This document shows positions 54,196-56,830 of a stretch of 56,830 nucleotides of DNA, one piece after another. Numbering within the stretch: position 1 is the stretch's first letter; each line of letters begins with the position of its first letter. The DNA lies in the NCBI GenBank assembly GCA_944384835.1, contig CALWUU010000017.1:1-56830 (forward strand). Direction: 5' to 3'. A model generated the notes under the pieces. It was given only the letters and a program-made list of their open reading frames with translations. It did not search any database and was not told the origin of the DNA. Made by a program: the position numbers and the translations under genes. The stretch comes from an uncultured Clostridia bacterium (GTDB taxonomy: Bacteria; Bacillota; Clostridia; Oscillospirales; Acutalibacteraceae).

Positions 54196-54961
54196 ATGGA
54201 ATATACCATCAAACAGCTGGCAAATCTATCAGGAATCAGTACCCGTACCTTACGCTATTATGATGAAATTGATTTATTAAAACCCAAACGCATTGGAGAA
54301 AACGGATATCGTATGTATGAAACGGAACAAATAAATACCCTGGAGCAAATTTTATGTTACCGTGCACTCGGCGTATCACTTGAAGAAATTTCTCATTTAC
54401 TCAACGCGGAAAATACAGAAAAAGAACGGGTACTCCAAAAACATTTAATCGTATTGTCAGAAAGAAAAGCAGAAATAGAACTTTCGATTGAAAATGTGAG
54501 CAAAACAATTTTATTCTTAAGAGGAGATATTATTATGACAAATGAAGAAAAATTTAAAGTAATGAAACAAACCATACTATCTGAAACCGAGCAGACATAC
54601 GGTGACGAATTGCGTCAAATTTATGGAGATGCCATGATGCTTGACGCAAATAAAAAATTATCCGATATGAGCCGGGAAATTTGGGTTCTTCAAGAGAGCT
54701 TGGAAAAAGAAATCCGTTTGTTATTGGAAAATGCCCTAAAAACAAAAAAATCCTAACTGTGAACAAGCCCAAAAGGCATGTGATTTACATCGTCAATGGC
54801 TATGCCTGTTTTGGCCTGAAGGAACGTACTCTAAAGCAATTCATAAACTATTAGGAGACAGCTATATATACGACAGTCGTTTTAAAACCTATTACGACCA
54901 ACTGGGAGAAAACTGCGCAGAGTTTTTCAAAGATGCCATTGATATCTACTGTTCTAAATAA
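54196..54961 (+). pseudogene. MerR/TipA-type regulator, frameshifted in the effector domain
   Basis: The ATG has AGGAGG upstream. The first frame (54196-54756, 186 residues) has the MerR HTH (YTIKQLANLSGISTRTLRYY), a coiled coil and the first half of a TipAS drug-recognition domain. It stops after a run of seven As (54744-54750). The rest of the TipAS domain (CDLHRQWLCLFWPEGTYSKA ... FKDAIDIY) continues in the next frame to a TAA at 54959-54961. Removing one A restores a 254-residue protein. This is either a true frameshift, a sequencing error in the homopolymer, or slippage. TipAS-type proteins bind antibiotics or other drugs. Confidence 0.85.
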
Positions 54962-55012
54962 ACGTTTATTTCATACAGACAAACGATTTTGTGTGGTCTT
55001 CTTTTGATGGAT

Positions 55013-55059
55013 ATAACAAAAAAGAGACAAAATGTTAGATTCTGTCTCTTTTTTGTTAT
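55013..55059. terminator. Bidirectional terminator
   Basis: A 17-bp perfect stem (55013-55029 with 55043-55059) with A and T runs, between the convergent MerR and DUF454 genes. Confidence 0.9.
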
Positions 55060-55481
55060 TCAATTTCAGGAAGTTCTTCCTTAACAGCGTCTTGTACTTT
55101 CTCTTCTTTTTTCATAGTCTTAATACCAAAGATAAAGAACAAAATATGGAACAACCAAACACAACCCAGTACAATCTGCCCAACCGGTACCCGCATCATC
55201 ATAACGCAGCCGATTGCCATTAATACGGTCACCACAGACATGATACGAATTTTTACTTTCCAAGTCATACCTTTGCCTTTTACAAATGATTCTAAATTCT
55301 TTTTATACAGTTTGGTATGAATAAACCAATTGTGCAGTTTTTCAGAACTTTTGGCAAAGCAAACAACTGCCAACAGCAAAAAAGGAAATGCAGGAAGCAA
55401 TGGTACTACAGCTCCTACAGCACCCAGACCTACACCAATGCAGCCCAATACCATAAATAGAATTTTTTTCGCTTTTTTCAT
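55056..55481 (-). CDS. DUF454 (YbaN-like) inner membrane protein
   Basis: The ATG at 55481 follows GGAGGGG, giving 141 residues. The DUF454 signature is clear: a first helical hairpin (LGCIGVGLGAVGAVVPLLPA), then FAKSSEKLHNWF and two further helices, with a Lys/Glu-rich tail. The function of the family is unknown. It overlaps the YgbA_NO gene by 4 bases. Confidence 0.9.
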   Translation of the reverse strand: MKKAKKILFMVLGCIGVGLGAVGAVVPLLPAFPFLLLAVVCFAKSSEKLHNWFIHTKLYKKNLESFVKGKGMTWKVKIRIMSVVTVLMAIGCVMMMRVPVGQIVLGCVWLFHILFFIFGIKTMKKEEKVQDAVKEELPEIE

Positions 55482-55822
55482 GTCTGCCCCTCCAATTTCT
55501 TTTTTTCTGACTTTGTTTCTGTTACATGCCTGATTGCCCATACCGGATGATGCAATAACATTCTGGGTCCTGAAAAACGCATAACGGTGCGAATTTTTTC
55601 ACGCATGACAGGTTGATAACAGTGAATCTTACAATTGGAACAAAACGTCTTGGTTTCCATAAACGGACACTTGTCACTGCGTAGCTTGGCGTATTCGTTT
55701 AATTCATCACATTCCGGACATAAGGTTCCGTTTTGGGTATGATGCTGTTTTTGACAATACAGTTTAATCATTTCGGTTACCATACGCTTTTCCCGTTCCC
55801 GTTTGGTCCGCACCGTTTCCAT
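55478..55822 (-). CDS. YgbA_NO (nitrous oxide-stimulated promoter) family protein
   Basis: This 114-residue protein matches the YgbA_NO family: an N-terminal basic helix, then cysteines C35 and C38 (LCPECDELN) and a later set (CPFMETKTFCSNCKIHCYQP), and the tail VMRFSGPRMLLHHPVWAIRH. The Cys pattern suggests a metal or Fe-S site. In enterobacteria the gene responds to nitric oxide; here the role is unknown. Its ATG overlaps the stop of the ABC gene by one base (TAATG) and its end overlaps the DUF454 gene. Confidence 0.88.
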   Translation of the reverse strand: METVRTKREREKRMVTEMIKLYCQKQHHTQNGTLCPECDELNEYAKLRSDKCPFMETKTFCSNCKIHCYQPVMREKIRTVMRFSGPRMLLHHPVWAIRHVTETKSEKKKLEGQT

Positions 55823-56830
55823 TAACTCATCCTCCCGCGTTCTACACTATATACATCATCTGCTATTTTCATAGTAGAAGCCCTGTGAGAAATCAGAACT
55901 ACTGTTTTATTGTCACTGGCCTGATGCAATGATTTCAAAATAACCGCCTCGTTTAAACTGTCCAGATTGCTGGTAGGTTCATCCAGCAATATAAACGGAG
56001 CATTGTGCAAAAATGCTCTGGCAAGTCCCAACCGCTGCTTTTCGCCTCCGGACAGGGTATCTCCCAATTCTCCCACTTGCGTTTCATACCCATTTGGGAG
56101 ACTCATAATAAATTCATGGATAGAAGCTTTTTTGCATGCTTGCTCTAATTCTTCCTGGGTTGCATCTTGTTTTGCAATACGTAAATTTTGCGCAATGCTT
56201 GCATGGAATAAATGGGTTTCCTGTGTAACCAAGCTTTCCATGTTTCTTAAATTGTCAGTGTTGATTTCTTCTATATTGGTATTGGAAATTTCCACTCTGC
56301 CCTGCTGTACTTTCCAAAAACGCATCATTAATTTTAACAAGGTAGATTTACCGCTGCCGCTTTTCCCTACAATACCAACAATTTTATTTTGGGGTACAGT
56401 CACGCTAATGTCTGATAATACTACTTCTTTGTCATATGCAAAAGTTACATTTTGTACTTGTACTCCTGTAAACTCTACTTCTGGTTTGCCGGTAATATCT
56501 TCTGTCAAAGGCGTTTCTTCCAAAATATCCAATACACGGTTACCTGCTGCAAATGTATTTTGCAGGGTGCTTCCCAAGTTTGCCAAAGCAACTACCGGAC
56601 CAAATGAACTCAACATCGCAATTACGGAAATCAGCAATCCTTCAAAACCAATCATATTGTTTACGTACAATAACGAAGCTGCGGTTAGCATAAGCAAACT
56701 AAAGGTTAAAATAATAGTATTGGTAATTGCCGTATTCCTTCCCAAATATTTTTTTTTCTTTTCCTCTTCTTTTTTTAGGCTGTCCGTACGGCTATCCAAT
56801 TCTTTCAAACGTTTCTTGCCGGTTCCGTAT
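55822..56830 (-). CDS. ABC exporter with fused membrane and ATPase domains, 5' end beyond the window
   Basis: The open frame continues to the right edge, so only the C-terminal 335 residues or so are visible. These are the last membrane helices and a complete ATPase: Walker A GKSGSGKST, signature LSGGEKQRLGLARA, Walker B FILLDEPTSNLD and the switch His in LISHRAS. The layout fits a type IV exporter half-transporter such as CydC/CydD or amino-acid/peptide exporters. A partner half may lie upstream, outside the window. It heads the unit with YgbA_NO and DUF454. Confidence 0.88.
   Translation of the reverse strand, partial: YGTGKKRLKELDSRTDSLKKEEEKKKKYLGRNTAITNTIILTFSLLMLTAASLLYVNNMIGFEGLLISVIAMLSSFGPVVALANLGSTLQNTFAAGNRVLDILEETPLTEDITGKPEVEFTGVQVQNVTFAYDKEVVLSDISVTVPQNKIVGIVGKSGSGKSTLLKLMMRFWKVQQGRVEISNTNIEEINTDNLRNMESLVTQETHLFHASIAQNLRIAKQDATQEELEQACKKASIHEFIMSLPNGYETQVGELGDTLSGGEKQRLGLARAFLHNAPFILLDEPTSNLDSLNEAVILKSLHQASDNKTVVLISHRASTMKIADDVYSVERGRMS

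Overview
The window is a low-GC, gene-dense chromosomal segment of an anaerobic, endospore-lineage Clostridia (Bacillota). The evidence is AT-rich intergenic DNA with strong AGGAGG ribosome binding sites, MurT-GatD, a RecA-RecX pair with a Firmicutes-type LexA box, T-box and metabolite riboswitches, sortase-anchored surface proteins, a spore cortex hydrolase (SleL-like) and a wrecked spore photoproduct lyase. I cannot name the genus. There is no CRISPR array, no complete insertion sequence and no prophage.

Left part (1-9.3 kb): a secreted ricin-type lectin protein that runs off the left edge; ahpC plus an AhpF-like flavoprotein; a PAP2 membrane protein with a damaged active site; a small membrane protein; a sortase-anchored CBM_X2-like surface protein; a YbaK-type deacylase; and a divergent Nramp-type transporter (probably NRMT/Mg2+) behind a structured leader.

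Central housekeeping block (9.3-23.6 kb, all minus): cysE-cysS behind a cysteine T-box; rimO-pgsA; recA-recX under a LexA box; a lipoprotein, response regulator and sensor kinase followed by a DUF1385 protein and prmC; then murT-gatD.

Middle (23.6-38 kb): a decayed locus; sleL with a sigma-E-like promoter; a fluoride riboswitch with a CLC-F antiporter; a TPR glycosyltransferase; a polysaccharide deacetylase coupled to an unusual monocluster ferredoxin; a broken splB; a cobalamin-riboswitch-controlled corrinoid ABC transporter; a thioredoxin-reductase-like protein without its redox cysteines; and brnQ.

Right part (38-56.8 kb): a LysR regulator divergent from a YeiH-type transporter; an SLC13/ArsB-type permease; a second decayed stretch; a large sortase-anchored papain-like protease; tRNA-Leu(UAG); a five-gene unit of murD, two M42 aminopeptidases, a GNAT and a methionine gamma-lyase-like enzyme; a two-domain PPK2 kinase; purC; a frameshifted MerR/TipA-type regulator; and an ABC exporter, YgbA_NO and DUF454 unit that runs off the right edge.

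Themes: RNA-based regulation is dense (T-box, fluoride and cobalamin riboswitches, one unexplained leader, several attenuator-like hairpins). Gene decay is also visible: splB, the TipA-type regulator and several interrupted small reading frames. I saw no convincing multi-gene system of a wholly new type. The best leads are the leader plus NRMT-like transporter, the redox proteins with altered cysteines, and the decayed loci.
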